Shown here piece after piece: positions 36,253 to 44,936 of a stretch of 64,000 nt of DNA. The notes beneath the pieces were generated by a model. It was not told the DNA's origin. It worked only from the letters and a program-made list of their open reading frames with translations, and did no database searches. The stretch's first letter is position 1; every line of letters begins with the position of its first letter. The translations under genes were made by a program, and so were the position numbers. The DNA comes from Rhodopseudomonas julia. Lineage in GTDB: Bacteria > Pseudomonadota > Alphaproteobacteria > Rhizobiales > Afifellaceae. Location of the stretch: assembly GCF_030813515.1 (NCBI RefSeq), contig NZ_JAUSUK010000002.1:744001-808000 (forward strand). Reading direction: 5' to 3'.

Positions 36253-37389
36253 ATGCAGTTTTCCCCGCAGCAGGAACAGGCGCTGAAGGCCGTTTCGAAA
36301 TGGCTGAAGAAGCCCGACCAGCAGATTTTCCGGCTTTTCGGCTATGCCGGCACCGGCAAGACGACGCTCGCCCAGCATCTTGCCGAAGGCGTCGACGGGG
36401 AAGTGCTGTTCGGTGCTTTCACCGGAAAGGCGGCGCAGGTTCTGCGTGCCAAGGGCGCGGAGAATGCCCGCACCATCCATTCGCTCATCTACCGGCCGCG
36501 CGGCGAAGAGACGGTCGAGGACGAGGAGAGCGGCAAGACCAAGGTCTCGCCGACCTTTTCGTTGAACCGCGGCAGCCCGGTGGCGCAGGCGGCGCTCGTC
36601 GTCATCGATGAATGTTCCATGGTCGATGAAGCGCTCGGCCGCGACCTTCTCTCTTTCGGCACGCCGATCCTGGTCCTCGGCGATCCGGGTCAGCTGCCGC
36701 CGGTCAAGGCGGGCGAGGGGGGCGGCGGCTTCTTCACTGAAGCCGAGCCGGACATGCTCCTCACCGAAGTACATCGCCAGGCGCGCGACAACCCGATCAT
36801 CGATCTCGCCATGCGGGTGCGCGAAGGCGATCGCATCGATTACGGCTCCTATGGCGAAAGCCGCGTCATCTCCAAGAACGATGTCGATCAGGACATCGTC
36901 ATGTCGGCGGATCAGGTGCTTGTCGGGCGCAATCGCACGCGCCGCCTCTACAATCATCGTCTGAGGACGTTGAAAGGCTTTTCCGGTTCGCTGCCGGAGG
37001 CGGGCGATCGGCTCGTCTGTCTTAGGAACGATCCGAAGAAGGGCCTGTTGAACGGCTCGCTCTGGGATGTCGCCTCCGTCGGCACGCCGCGCGGCCCCGG
37101 CCTGCAATTGATGGTGAAGGCGGTCGATGAAGTGCCGCGCTCGCCGACGGCGAAGATCAAGGTCTTGAAATCGGCCTTCGAGGATCCCGATTCCGATCCG
37201 GGCTGGGCGGTGAAGCGGCGTTTCGACGATTTCGATTACGGCTATGTCTTGACCGTGCACAAGGCGCAGGGTTCGCAGTGGGACGAACTCGTGCTGTTCG
37301 ACGAGAGTTTTGCCTTTCCCGATACGCGCGAGCGCTGGCTCTACACCGCGATCACCCGCGCGGCGGAGAAGATCACCATCGTCAAGTGA
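36253..37389 (+). CDS. RecD-like superfamily 1B DNA helicase
   Basis: 378 residues from ATG 36253; a GTG at 36202 would add 17 residues. Motifs: Walker A GYAGTGKTT (30-38), Walker B VVIDECSMVDE, motif III GDPGQLPPV, motif IV VHRQARDNPI, and the C-terminal VHKAQGSQWDE with YTAITRA. This is the order of short RecD2/Dda-type helicases (5'-3' polarity in relatives). It lacks an N-terminal extension or UvrD/PIF1-specific domains. No RecBC genes nearby; a repair or recombination role outside RecBCD is likely. Confidence 0.88.
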   Translation: MQFSPQQEQALKAVSKWLKKPDQQIFRLFGYAGTGKTTLAQHLAEGVDGEVLFGAFTGKAAQVLRAKGAENARTIHSLIYRPRGEETVEDEESGKTKVSPTFSLNRGSPVAQAALVVIDECSMVDEALGRDLLSFGTPILVLGDPGQLPPVKAGEGGGGFFTEAEPDMLLTEVHRQARDNPIIDLAMRVREGDRIDYGSYGESRVISKNDVDQDIVMSADQVLVGRNRTRRLYNHRLRTLKGFSGSLPEAGDRLVCLRNDPKKGLLNGSLWDVASVGTPRGPGLQLMVKAVDEVPRSPTAKIKVLKSAFEDPDSDPGWAVKRRFDDFDYGYVLTVHKAQGSQWDELVLFDESFAFPDTRERWLYTAITRAAEKITIVK

Positions 37390-37461
37390 TGGCGCTGGTA
37401 AAGGGATGGCGGCTACTGCGGGCTGTCGCGGCGCGCCGGAAGCGGCGAAGGGTGGGGCTGC

Positions 37462-37704
37462 CTATTGCGGCACGTTCTCTGAGCATGGCGGCAGACAGAA
37501 GTTCGTTTCCTTGTCCACCTTCTGGACGCCTTCGACTTTGGTAAGGCTCGCCAGCAGCGTCTCGTCGCCCGTGCCGTAGATCACGCCGATCTCAGGCACG
37601 ATCGATTCCACGCGCATGCCAGCCTTGACGGCCGAGCGGCTCACCACATCGGTCTTGCCGATGTGTGCCTCGTCGACAACGACTTTCAAGGCAATGTCCG
37701 CCAT
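37462..37704 (-). CDS. Small stand-alone protein resembling a subtilisin-type prodomain
   Basis: 80 residues from ATG 37704. No signal peptide. The central part (VESIVPEIGVIYGTGDE, then LLASLTKVEGVQKVDKE) has the beta-strand/helix/strand ending of inhibitor I9-type propeptides. It resembles residues ~68-108 of the S8 peptidase encoded 70 bp upstream (VFEELGVAFVS, then LMDTECVQNVRPE). A chaperone or inhibitor acting in trans on that peptidase is a reasonable inference; no family is recognised with certainty. A frame extending to 37818 overlaps the peptidase gene and is less likely. Confidence 0.6.
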   Translation of the reverse strand: MADIALKVVVDEAHIGKTDVVSRSAVKAGMRVESIVPEIGVIYGTGDETLLASLTKVEGVQKVDKETNFCLPPCSENVPQ

Positions 37705-37774
37705 GGCGACCTCGCATCGGGTGCCCGTCTCGCCACCCGTCTTTCGCTGCGTGTTAAGATAGGGCGGCGGCAGC

Positions 37775-39004
37775 TCAGACGCCAGCTTGGCCCTTCGGCG
37801 CTTGAACAAGGCCCGCACCGACGTCGCGTGCCGGCGCGTCGAGCCCGCGGGCCGTTTTTGTCAGCTTGTCCCACAAATTTTTGCCGCGCAGCGCCGGGTC
37901 GGTCTCGGCCCAAAGAGCCGCGACGCCTGCGACATGCGGGCAAGCCATACTGGTTCCCTGCATCTTTCTGTAAAGCTCGGGCTGTGGGACCGCGGAAAGG
38001 ATGCCCACGCCCGGGCCGGCGATATCGACCTCGCCGCCATCGGGGTTGATGGCGCCGCAGGAAAACTCCGCCACGTCCAACGACTGGTCGACGGCCGCTA
38101 CGGCCATGATCGAGGGCGAATTCGCCGGGGCGTCTACGGGGGCGATAAAGCCATAGCGGCGCGAACTTTCGTTGCCCGCCGCGGCGACGATGAGCGAGCC
38201 CTGCCGAAGCGCCAGCTGGCCGATGCGTTCGTATTCGGGCGCCGGTTCTTCGCCGGGCTGTACGGGCCGACCGAGCGACATGGAAATGATGCAGCAGCCC
38301 TGCTGAATGGCCCAGACCATGCCGGCGATGATGTCGCGTTCGTGCCCAGATCCGGCATTGTTGAGCACCTTGCCGACATAGAGTTCGGCATTTGGGGCGA
38401 GGCCGTAACGCAGCGGGCTTTGTGTGGCGCGACCGCCTGCCGCGGTGCCGACGCAATGCGTGCCGTGGCCATGTCCGTCCTGCACGTCCTGTCCCGAGAC
38501 GAAGCTCCGCTTAACGATGCTGCGGCCGGCAAAGTCCGGATGCGTCAGATCAAGGCCGGTGTCGAGGACTGCGAGGCGCACGCCTTCGCCCGTCTGCGGG
38601 CTGTTGGTGGCCCCGACCGCGCGGACGCCCCAGGTCGCTTCAGTCGTGTCCGCAAAGGTCTCGATTGCGAACATATAGAATTCCGGCCGCACATTTTGCA
38701 CGCATTCGGTGTCCATCAGTCTGGCCCGGATTGAGCTTGTCGCCTCCAGCCCGAAGCGTTCGGAGACGAAGGCGACGCCGAGTTCCTCGAAGACAAGGGC
38801 AGGCTCGCCGTCGAGTGCCTTGATCTCGGCTGCCTCCGACAGCGCCACGGACCGCACCCCCGAGCCGATGGCATTCTCCAGGGCCGTCACCTCGTCGCGG
38901 CCGGCGGGCTCTGCAAAGGAGACGACAAGGCCGCCGGTCGCCTTCGGTCGCAATAGGTCGAGGACGGAGTTGCCATCCGTCGTGGGTTCGCCGGTAGTTG
39001 CCAT
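37775..39004 (-). CDS. S8 (subtilisin-like) serine peptidase, apparently cytosolic
   Basis: 409 residues from ATG 39004 behind AGGGGGCAG (ATG 39022 is possible). The triad is complete: Asp148 (AVLDTGLD), His183 (GHGTHCVG), oxyanion Asn278 (AAAGNESS) and Ser352 (GTSMACPHVAG). The N-terminal ~115 residues contain a prodomain-like segment but no signal peptide or membrane helix, so the enzyme probably stays in the cytoplasm. Several cysteines (ECV, GTHC, GCC, FSCGA) are unusual for a secreted subtilisin, consistent with a reducing compartment. Followed by a small prodomain-like gene. Confidence 0.9.
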   Translation of the reverse strand: MATTGEPTTDGNSVLDLLRPKATGGLVVSFAEPAGRDEVTALENAIGSGVRSVALSEAAEIKALDGEPALVFEELGVAFVSERFGLEATSSIRARLMDTECVQNVRPEFYMFAIETFADTTEATWGVRAVGATNSPQTGEGVRLAVLDTGLDLTHPDFAGRSIVKRSFVSGQDVQDGHGHGTHCVGTAAGGRATQSPLRYGLAPNAELYVGKVLNNAGSGHERDIIAGMVWAIQQGCCIISMSLGRPVQPGEEPAPEYERIGQLALRQGSLIVAAAGNESSRRYGFIAPVDAPANSPSIMAVAAVDQSLDVAEFSCGAINPDGGEVDIAGPGVGILSAVPQPELYRKMQGTSMACPHVAGVAALWAETDPALRGKNLWDKLTKTARGLDAPARDVGAGLVQAPKGQAGV

Positions 39005-39515
39005 TTCTGCCCCCTGCGTCATGGCCCGCGCTTGCCGCGCGCACTGTTGCTGAGGGAAGTTTAGGATCCTCAAATCTACTATGAAAGTATCATTGAATAA
39101 ATTCGGATATTTGAATCGTGCGATCGTGTAAAAATATTTTCTGATTCAACAGACTGACGGTGCGATTTGGAGGGGTGCTTGTCTGTTGCTTCGCGCTCAG
39201 GCGAATGCTGCCTCTCTCTGGCGATCACCGTTGCGGCGGAGGAGGTCACCATCGTGACGGCAAGGTGGCGCTCGATCAGGTCCGCGGATCGCGCTTTTGC
39301 GCCGAATTCGTTTTCACGCCGATGCGCGGGTTCCATCAGCATGGCCTCTGCCGTCCCAAGCGGAAGACGTTGGTCGCTTTTTTTCCGGAGCGCTTTGTTC
39401 TATCCGGGGAGGGGACGGTCGTCATGCCGTCGCGCCCTTAGGCTCCATCACCGGACCGCGTCTTGCCTTCGTCCTTCTCCTCCTTTCCCCGGATCTCGTT
39501 GCCCGTCCTGAGGGC
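39005..39515. other. Noncoding interval with an AT-rich patch
   Basis: 511 bp between the divergent S8 peptidase and crcB genes. The 39065-39160 part is clearly AT-rich compared with the GC-rich surroundings and probably holds the peptidase promoter. The rest has frames with no recognisable product. I looked for a fluoride riboswitch and did not find the conserved core. Confidence 0.5.
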
Positions 39516-39929
39516 ATGCTGACCGTGACGTCCTTTCTCCTGACGTGCGTTCTCGTTTTTCTGGGGGGCGCTATCGGCGGCCTCGGCCGCTTTTTCGTGT
39601 CGGGTTTCGTGGCGCGCCGCTTCGGCGAGACATTTCCGTGGGGCACGCTCACGGTCAATGTGATCGGCTGCGCGGCGATCGGCATCCTTGCTGCCCTTTT
39701 TTTCGATCCGGCGAGGCAGGGCCCGTCGAACCTGCCGCTCTGGGCGCTGTTCGTCACGGGCGGCCTCGGGAGTTTCACGACCGTCTCTTCCTTCGCATTG
39801 CAGACATTGGCGCTGGCGCGGGCGGGCGAGCCGCTCGATGCCGTCCTCAACATCGCAGTGTCGCTTGCCGCCTGTCTTCTCGCGGCCGCTTCCGGCTTTG
39901 GCGGCGCCTATGCGCTGCTGGGGGGCTGA
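39516..39929 (+). CDS. crcB: Fluoride channel subunit CrcB/Fluc (first copy)
   Basis: 137 residues, four membrane helices. Fluc signatures: GGAIGGLGRFFVSG near the N-terminus, PWGTLTVNVIGC with the conserved Asn, and GGLGSFTTVSSFALQT with the pore Phe residues. ATG 39516 follows GAGG; longer in-frame extensions have no support. Fluc channels are dual-topology dimers that expel fluoride. Two copies in tandem, four bases apart, suggest an obligate heterodimer. Confidence 0.93.
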   Translation: MLTVTSFLLTCVLVFLGGAIGGLGRFFVSGFVARRFGETFPWGTLTVNVIGCAAIGILAALFFDPARQGPSNLPLWALFVTGGLGSFTTVSSFALQTLALARAGEPLDAVLNIAVSLAACLLAAASGFGGAYALLGG

Positions 39930-39933
39930 GGTC

Positions 39934-40344
39934 ATGCCGCGCCAGGTGCGCCTCCTCATGGCCGTGGCGCTCGGCGCCGCCAGCGGCTCGCTCTTGCGCT
40001 ATCTCTCATCGCTGGCCGCGCTTGCGCTTTTCGGCTCCGGATTTGCGTGGGGGACGCTCTTCGTGAACGTCGTCGGCTCGTTTCTGATCGGGCTTTACTC
40101 CACCCTGACGGAGCCTGATGGGCGCATCATGGCGGGGCCCATTCTGCGTCAGGGTGTGCTCACCGGCTTTTGCGGTGGTTTCACAACCTTCTCCGTCTTC
40201 AGCCTGGAGACCTTTCTTCTCCTTCAGGCGCAGGCTTTCGGGGTTGCCGCGCTCAACGTCGCGGCGTCCGTCATTCTCTGGCTCGTCGCCGTTTGGATCG
40301 GGTACCGTATCGGCGTGCGCCTCAACCGTCTGAAAGGAAGCTGA
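39934..40344 (+). CDS. crcB: Fluoride channel subunit CrcB/Fluc (second copy)
   Basis: 136 residues, four membrane helices. Motifs parallel the first copy: ALGAASGSLLRYLSS, WGTLFVNVVGSFLIG and GFCGGFTTFSVFSLETF. ATG 39934 is four bases after the first crcB stop, behind GAGG. The two proteins differ in charge at their termini, as expected for two chains inserted in opposite orientation to form one channel. A DUF190 gene follows three bases later. Confidence 0.93.
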   Translation: MPRQVRLLMAVALGAASGSLLRYLSSLAALALFGSGFAWGTLFVNVVGSFLIGLYSTLTEPDGRIMAGPILRQGVLTGFCGGFTTFSVFSLETFLLLQAQAFGVAALNVAASVILWLVAVWIGYRIGVRLNRLKGS

Positions 40345-40347
40345 GCC

Positions 40348-40692
40348 ATGCCTGACACCAAGGATGCGCGCCTCCTACGCCTTTTCATCGGCGAGAGCGA
40401 CGAGCATGAAGGCCGTCCACTTTACGAAGCGATCGTGCTGAAAGCGCGGGAGATGGGTCTCGCCGGGGCGACGGTCCTGCGCGGGCCGATGGGGTTCGGC
40501 CGCTCCAGCCGACTGCATACCTCGAAGATCCTGCGCCTCTCGGAGGATCTGCCGCTCATCATCGAGATCGTCGACACGGCTGAGAGGATCGAGAGCTTCG
40601 TTCGTGCCGCTGAGCCGATGCTGGGCAGCGGTCTCGTCACGCTGGAGAAGGTCGAAGTCGTGCGCTACGGACACGATGCCGGGCTGGAATAG
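40348..40692 (+). CDS. DUF190 protein associated with CrcB
   Basis: 114 residues. DUF190 proteins have a PII-like ferredoxin fold: LLRLFIGESDEHEGRPLYEAIVLKAREMGLAGATVLRG and SEDLPLIIEIVDTAERI are characteristic. The gene is commonly linked to crcB and is presumed to regulate or sense in the fluoride response. It starts three bases after the second crcB stop, completing a three-gene operon. Confidence 0.92.
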   Translation: MPDTKDARLLRLFIGESDEHEGRPLYEAIVLKAREMGLAGATVLRGPMGFGRSSRLHTSKILRLSEDLPLIIEIVDTAERIESFVRAAEPMLGSGLVTLEKVEVVRYGHDAGLE

Positions 40693-40859
40693 GGGGCTGA
40701 AAGGCACCTTTGCAGCTCGCGCAGCCGGCTTTTGGACGCAAGGGAAGCCCGGTTCGACGAAGCTGTTTTGCGGTTTCGTCGCCCTGGCCATTCGATCGGG
40801 CGCGCGCGTGGTTGCCCGCCGCTCTTCTGCCCGCTAGAACGCCGCGATTATATCTTTGT

Positions 40860-41927
<1,068 letters not shown>

Positions 41928-41972
41928 GGCTGCGGCGAGGGTGACAATCCTCGCCTCGCGTCACGGTTTCGA

Positions 41973-41999
41973 GGGGGTCGGCATGCCGGCCCCCTTTTT
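41973..41999 (+). terminator. Intrinsic terminator of ilvC
   Basis: GGGGGTCGG/CCGGCCCCC stem (nine pairs including one G-T) with a short loop, followed by five T, 45 bp after the ilvC stop. Confidence 0.9.
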
Positions 42000-42028
42000 C
42001 GTTCGGTGTTGTGTCTGAGGGGCTACCG

Positions 42029-42283
42029 CTAGCGGATAAATTGCACGCCGATCTGATCGCCCTTGCGCCAGATGACTTCGGCTTGCAGCATCACGTTGTC
42101 TGATTCCAGGAGAAGCTCGAAGCTCTCCGGGACGGCGACGGGGTTCGTAACCTTGAGCTTCGCCCCGCCCTTCGACAGGTCTCGCACCACACAATCGATC
42201 GTGGAGTGACGGTCGTTCAGCACGATTTTTGCGGATTTGAGGGCCCTTGCGCGGTGCTCGGACCGCTTTTCCTGATCTTCCAT
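42029..42283 (-). CDS. PilZ-domain protein
   Basis: 84 residues from ATG 42283; an in-frame start 25 codons earlier is less likely. The PilZ core is visible: ERRxxxR-like SEHRARALKSAKI, then DCVVRDLSKGGAKL (the D/NxSxxG motif), and VIWRKGDQIGVQF. The first arginine motif is degenerate (HRAR), so c-di-GMP binding is probable but not certain. Single-domain PilZ proteins are frequent in Hyphomicrobiales and act on motility or polysaccharide systems. Confidence 0.85.
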   Translation of the reverse strand: MEDQEKRSEHRARALKSAKIVLNDRHSTIDCVVRDLSKGGAKLKVTNPVAVPESFELLLESDNVMLQAEVIWRKGDQIGVQFIR

Positions 42284-42417
42284 CCTTGTCAACCCAGGGT
42301 TTCTCCGTCCAAGAATACCTTTCACCCGTTCATCAGGCGTAAACGCAAGCCCTTTCACGCAACGATCGGAAAGGGATTTGGCTGACCGGATCGGGGTTGC
42401 GACTGCCAGGAAAGCCG

Positions 42418-43662
42418 ATGCTCAGCCTCTTTGACATTTCTGCCCTTCTGCTCGTGCTGTCGGCCCTCTTCGGGTGGGTCAATGTGCGCTTCATTCGCCT
42501 GCCGCATACGATCGGCATGCTGCTGATGGCGCTTTTCGCCTCGCTCGCCATCGTGGCCTTCGACGTGGTCGTACCCGGCTCGCATGTGCGCGAAGCTTTT
42601 ACGGAGACGATCCGGCAGATCGATTTTTTCGATACACTGATGCACGGCATGCTGGCGTTTCTCCTCTTCGCGGGTGCCCTGCATGTCGATTTCGGGCTTT
42701 TGAGATCGGAACGCTGGGCCGTCGGCCTGATGGCGAGCCTCGGCGTCCTTATCTCCACCGTCATCATCGGCTTCGGCTTTTATTTCGGCGCGAACCTCTT
42801 GGGCGTCGATCTCTCGCTTCCCTGGGCGTTCGTCTTCGGCGCGTTGATCAGCCCGACGGATCCGGTCGCGGTGCTGTCGCTGTTGAAGTCGGTGCGCGTG
42901 CCCGAGACCCTCGAAGTCAAGATCGCCGGCGAAAGCCTCTTCAATGACGGTGTCGGCATCGTCGTCTTTACGGTTCTTCTTGCGATCGCAGCGGGGGGAG
43001 GCGAGATCGAACCGCTCCATATCGGCGAGATCTTCCTTCTGGAAGCGGGCGGGGGCGCGCTCCTCGGCTTCGTCGGCGGATGGATCGCCGTGCGGCTGAT
43101 GCAGTCGATCGATCATTATCCCGTCGAGATCCTCCTCAGCCTCGCGCTGGTGACCGGGCTCTATGCGGCGGCGCTCGCTCTCCACATGTCGGGACCGATC
43201 GCGGTCGTCGTGGCCGGTCTTCTCGTCGGCAATCGCGGCCAGCGCACGGCCATGAGCGAGGAGACGAAGACCTATCTCTTTCATTTCTGGGAGGTGATCG
43301 ACGAGCTTTTGAACTCAGTCCTGTTCCTCCTCATCGGGCTTGAGGTTCTTATCGTCGCGACCGATCCGGAGCTTGCGCTTTTTGCTTTGGCTGCAATCCC
43401 GCTCGTGCTTGTGGCGCGCTTCGTCTCCGTTTTCCTGCCGATCACGCTGCTCGCTTTGAAACGCACATTCACGTCGGGTTCGATTGCCGTCCTCACCTGG
43501 GGCGGCGTGCGTGGCGGTATCTCGGTTGCGCTCGCGCTGTCGCTGCCGGATGTGCCCGCGAAACAGCCGATTCTCCTGACCACTTATGCGGTGGTGATTT
43601 TCTCCATCGTGGTGCAGGGTCTGACGATCAGAAGTCTCATACGTCGCGTCGTATTCACTTAG
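42418..43662 (+). CDS. CPA1/NhaP-type sodium:proton antiporter
   Basis: 414 residues from ATG 42418 (AGGAAAG upstream), with about twelve membrane helices. Diagnostic segments: FGALISPTDPVAVL, ESLFNDGVGIVVF (the ion-binding ND motif), and WGGVRGGISVALALSLP. Unlike the antiporter at the left edge it has no RCK domain. It exports Na+ in exchange for H+ or the reverse. Its stop codon overlaps the ribosome-binding site of the PhzF gene 8 bp downstream, indicating an operon. Confidence 0.92.
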   Translation: MLSLFDISALLLVLSALFGWVNVRFIRLPHTIGMLLMALFASLAIVAFDVVVPGSHVREAFTETIRQIDFFDTLMHGMLAFLLFAGALHVDFGLLRSERWAVGLMASLGVLISTVIIGFGFYFGANLLGVDLSLPWAFVFGALISPTDPVAVLSLLKSVRVPETLEVKIAGESLFNDGVGIVVFTVLLAIAAGGGEIEPLHIGEIFLLEAGGGALLGFVGGWIAVRLMQSIDHYPVEILLSLALVTGLYAAALALHMSGPIAVVVAGLLVGNRGQRTAMSEETKTYLFHFWEVIDELLNSVLFLLIGLEVLIVATDPELALFALAAIPLVLVARFVSVFLPITLLALKRTFTSGSIAVLTWGGVRGGISVALALSLPDVPAKQPILLTTYAVVIFSIVVQGLTIRSLIRRVVFT

Positions 43663-43670
43663 GAGGGGAT

Positions 43671-44573
43671 GTGGAACGCCGTTATCAGATCTACGACGTC
43701 TTTACCGACAAAGCCTTGGCCGGAAATCCGCTGGCGATCGTGATCGACGCGGATGGGCTGGAGACCAGCCAGATGCAGGCGATCGCACGTGAATTCAACT
43801 TGTCGGAGACGGTCTTCATTCTCTCTGCGGACAATCCGGCGCATTCGGCCCGGGCTCGAATTTTCACGCCTTTCAGCGAATTGCCCTTCGCAGGCCATCC
43901 GACTGTCGGCGCGGCCGTCTGCCTCGCCTCGGCGCGTTTCGGCGGGCAGCCGAGCGGTCAGGACGCCGTCGTGGTTCTGGAAGAAGGCATCGGGCCAGTG
44001 CGCTGCGGCGTCAAACTTTCCGAGCAGGCGGGTTTTGCCGAGTTTGACTGTCCGAAGCTGCCCGTGGAAATGGGACCTGCCCGTGAGATCGACGAAATCG
44101 CTGCGGCCTGCGGACTGACGACCGGCGAATTGCTGTTTGAAAACCACAAGCCGACGGTCTGGTCGGCGGGATTGCCGTTTCATTTCGTGCCGGTGCAGGA
44201 TCGCGCCGCACTCGCTGCCGTCGATCCGGCGCATCCTGCCTGGGCCGAAACCTTCAGCCAGGACGGCGTCTATCTCTATTGCCGCGATCCGGAGGCTCGC
44301 GACAATCATTTCCGGGCGCGCATGCTCGCGCCTTCGCTCGGGATCGCGGAAGACCCGGCGACAGGCTCTGCCGCGGCGGCCTTCGCCGGCCAGCTTCTGA
44401 AGTTCGATCAATTGCCGGATGGAGATCATGCCGTGCGCATCGAACAGGGTTTCGAGATGAGCCGGCCTTCCATCATTCGCCTCGAAGTCAGCGTCACGCG
44501 TTCCGCCATCACGGCGGTGCGAATCGGTGGGTCTGCGGTGAAGGTGATGGAGGGCTTTCTCCAGGTCGGATGA
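43671..44573 (+). CDS. PhzF-family isomerase/epimerase-like protein
   Basis: 300 residues, starting at GTG 43671 behind AGGAGG that overlaps the antiporter stop. PhzF fold: YQIYDVFTDKALAGNPLAIV, FNLSETVFI with the catalytic Glu, FTPFSELPFAGHPTVGAA, and GIAEDPATGSAAAAFAG in the second half. Enzymes of this family isomerise small metabolites; no phenazine genes are near, so the substrate is unknown. Confidence 0.92.
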   Translation: MERRYQIYDVFTDKALAGNPLAIVIDADGLETSQMQAIAREFNLSETVFILSADNPAHSARARIFTPFSELPFAGHPTVGAAVCLASARFGGQPSGQDAVVVLEEGIGPVRCGVKLSEQAGFAEFDCPKLPVEMGPAREIDEIAAACGLTTGELLFENHKPTVWSAGLPFHFVPVQDRAALAAVDPAHPAWAETFSQDGVYLYCRDPEARDNHFRARMLAPSLGIAEDPATGSAAAAFAGQLLKFDQLPDGDHAVRIEQGFEMSRPSIIRLEVSVTRSAITAVRIGGSAVKVMEGFLQVG

Positions 44574-44701
44574 GGCCTCAGTTTTCGTACCCAAAGCGAG
44601 GCTTTGATGCTGGTCGCGCCCTGCGGCTTCACCGGCATTTGCTTTTGCGCCACGCTGAGGTTAAAAAGCCTGACGTGTTGACGTTGTGGAACGCCGTTCG
44701 A

Positions 44702-44812
44702 ATGCGCTCGCCGACGAAGCATTGCGACATTTCCTTCTCCCGTGCCCCTTCGGGCGCGGCGCTGTCGCTTACCCTTCTTCCCCTCGACCTTCTTCTCCTT
44801 AGGCGCCCCTGA
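44702..44812 (+). CDS. Leucine-rich leader peptide upstream of leuA
   Basis: 36-residue frame with nine Leu codons, all near the C-terminus (ALSLTLLPLDLLLL), ending 124 bp before leuA. The Leu codons lie in the loop of a GGGCGC/GCGCCC pairing (44752-44757 with 44803-44808). Further hairpins follow: GCCTC/GAGGC, and GCCGG/CCGGC with a GAGA loop just before the leuA ribosome-binding site. This looks like a leucine attenuation or translational-control leader. I see no T-run terminator, so the mechanism is open. The 128 bp between the PhzF gene and this frame hold no recognisable gene. Confidence 0.6.
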   Translation: MRSPTKHCDISFSRAPSGAALSLTLLPLDLLLLRRP

Positions 44813-44936
44813 GCGTCGACAGCCCGGGCCGGTTTCGACCGAGCCGCACAGGGCGGGCATTCAGGGGAGACGCGAACAAGCCGAAACGTTCAGCGCCTCG
44901 ATGAGGCCAGCCGGGAGACCGGCAAGGAGAATTCAA

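Noticed and set aside
39079-39342. 87-codon minus-strand frame upstream of the S8 peptidase
   Set aside because: No ribosome-binding site, no recognisable domain, it overlaps the AT-rich patch and an equally open frame on the other strand.
39160-39515. Fluoride riboswitch upstream of the crcB pair
   Set aside because: Some stretches look superficially similar (GGCGAT, GGCTCCATC), but the conserved pseudoknot core with the TGATG element is absent.
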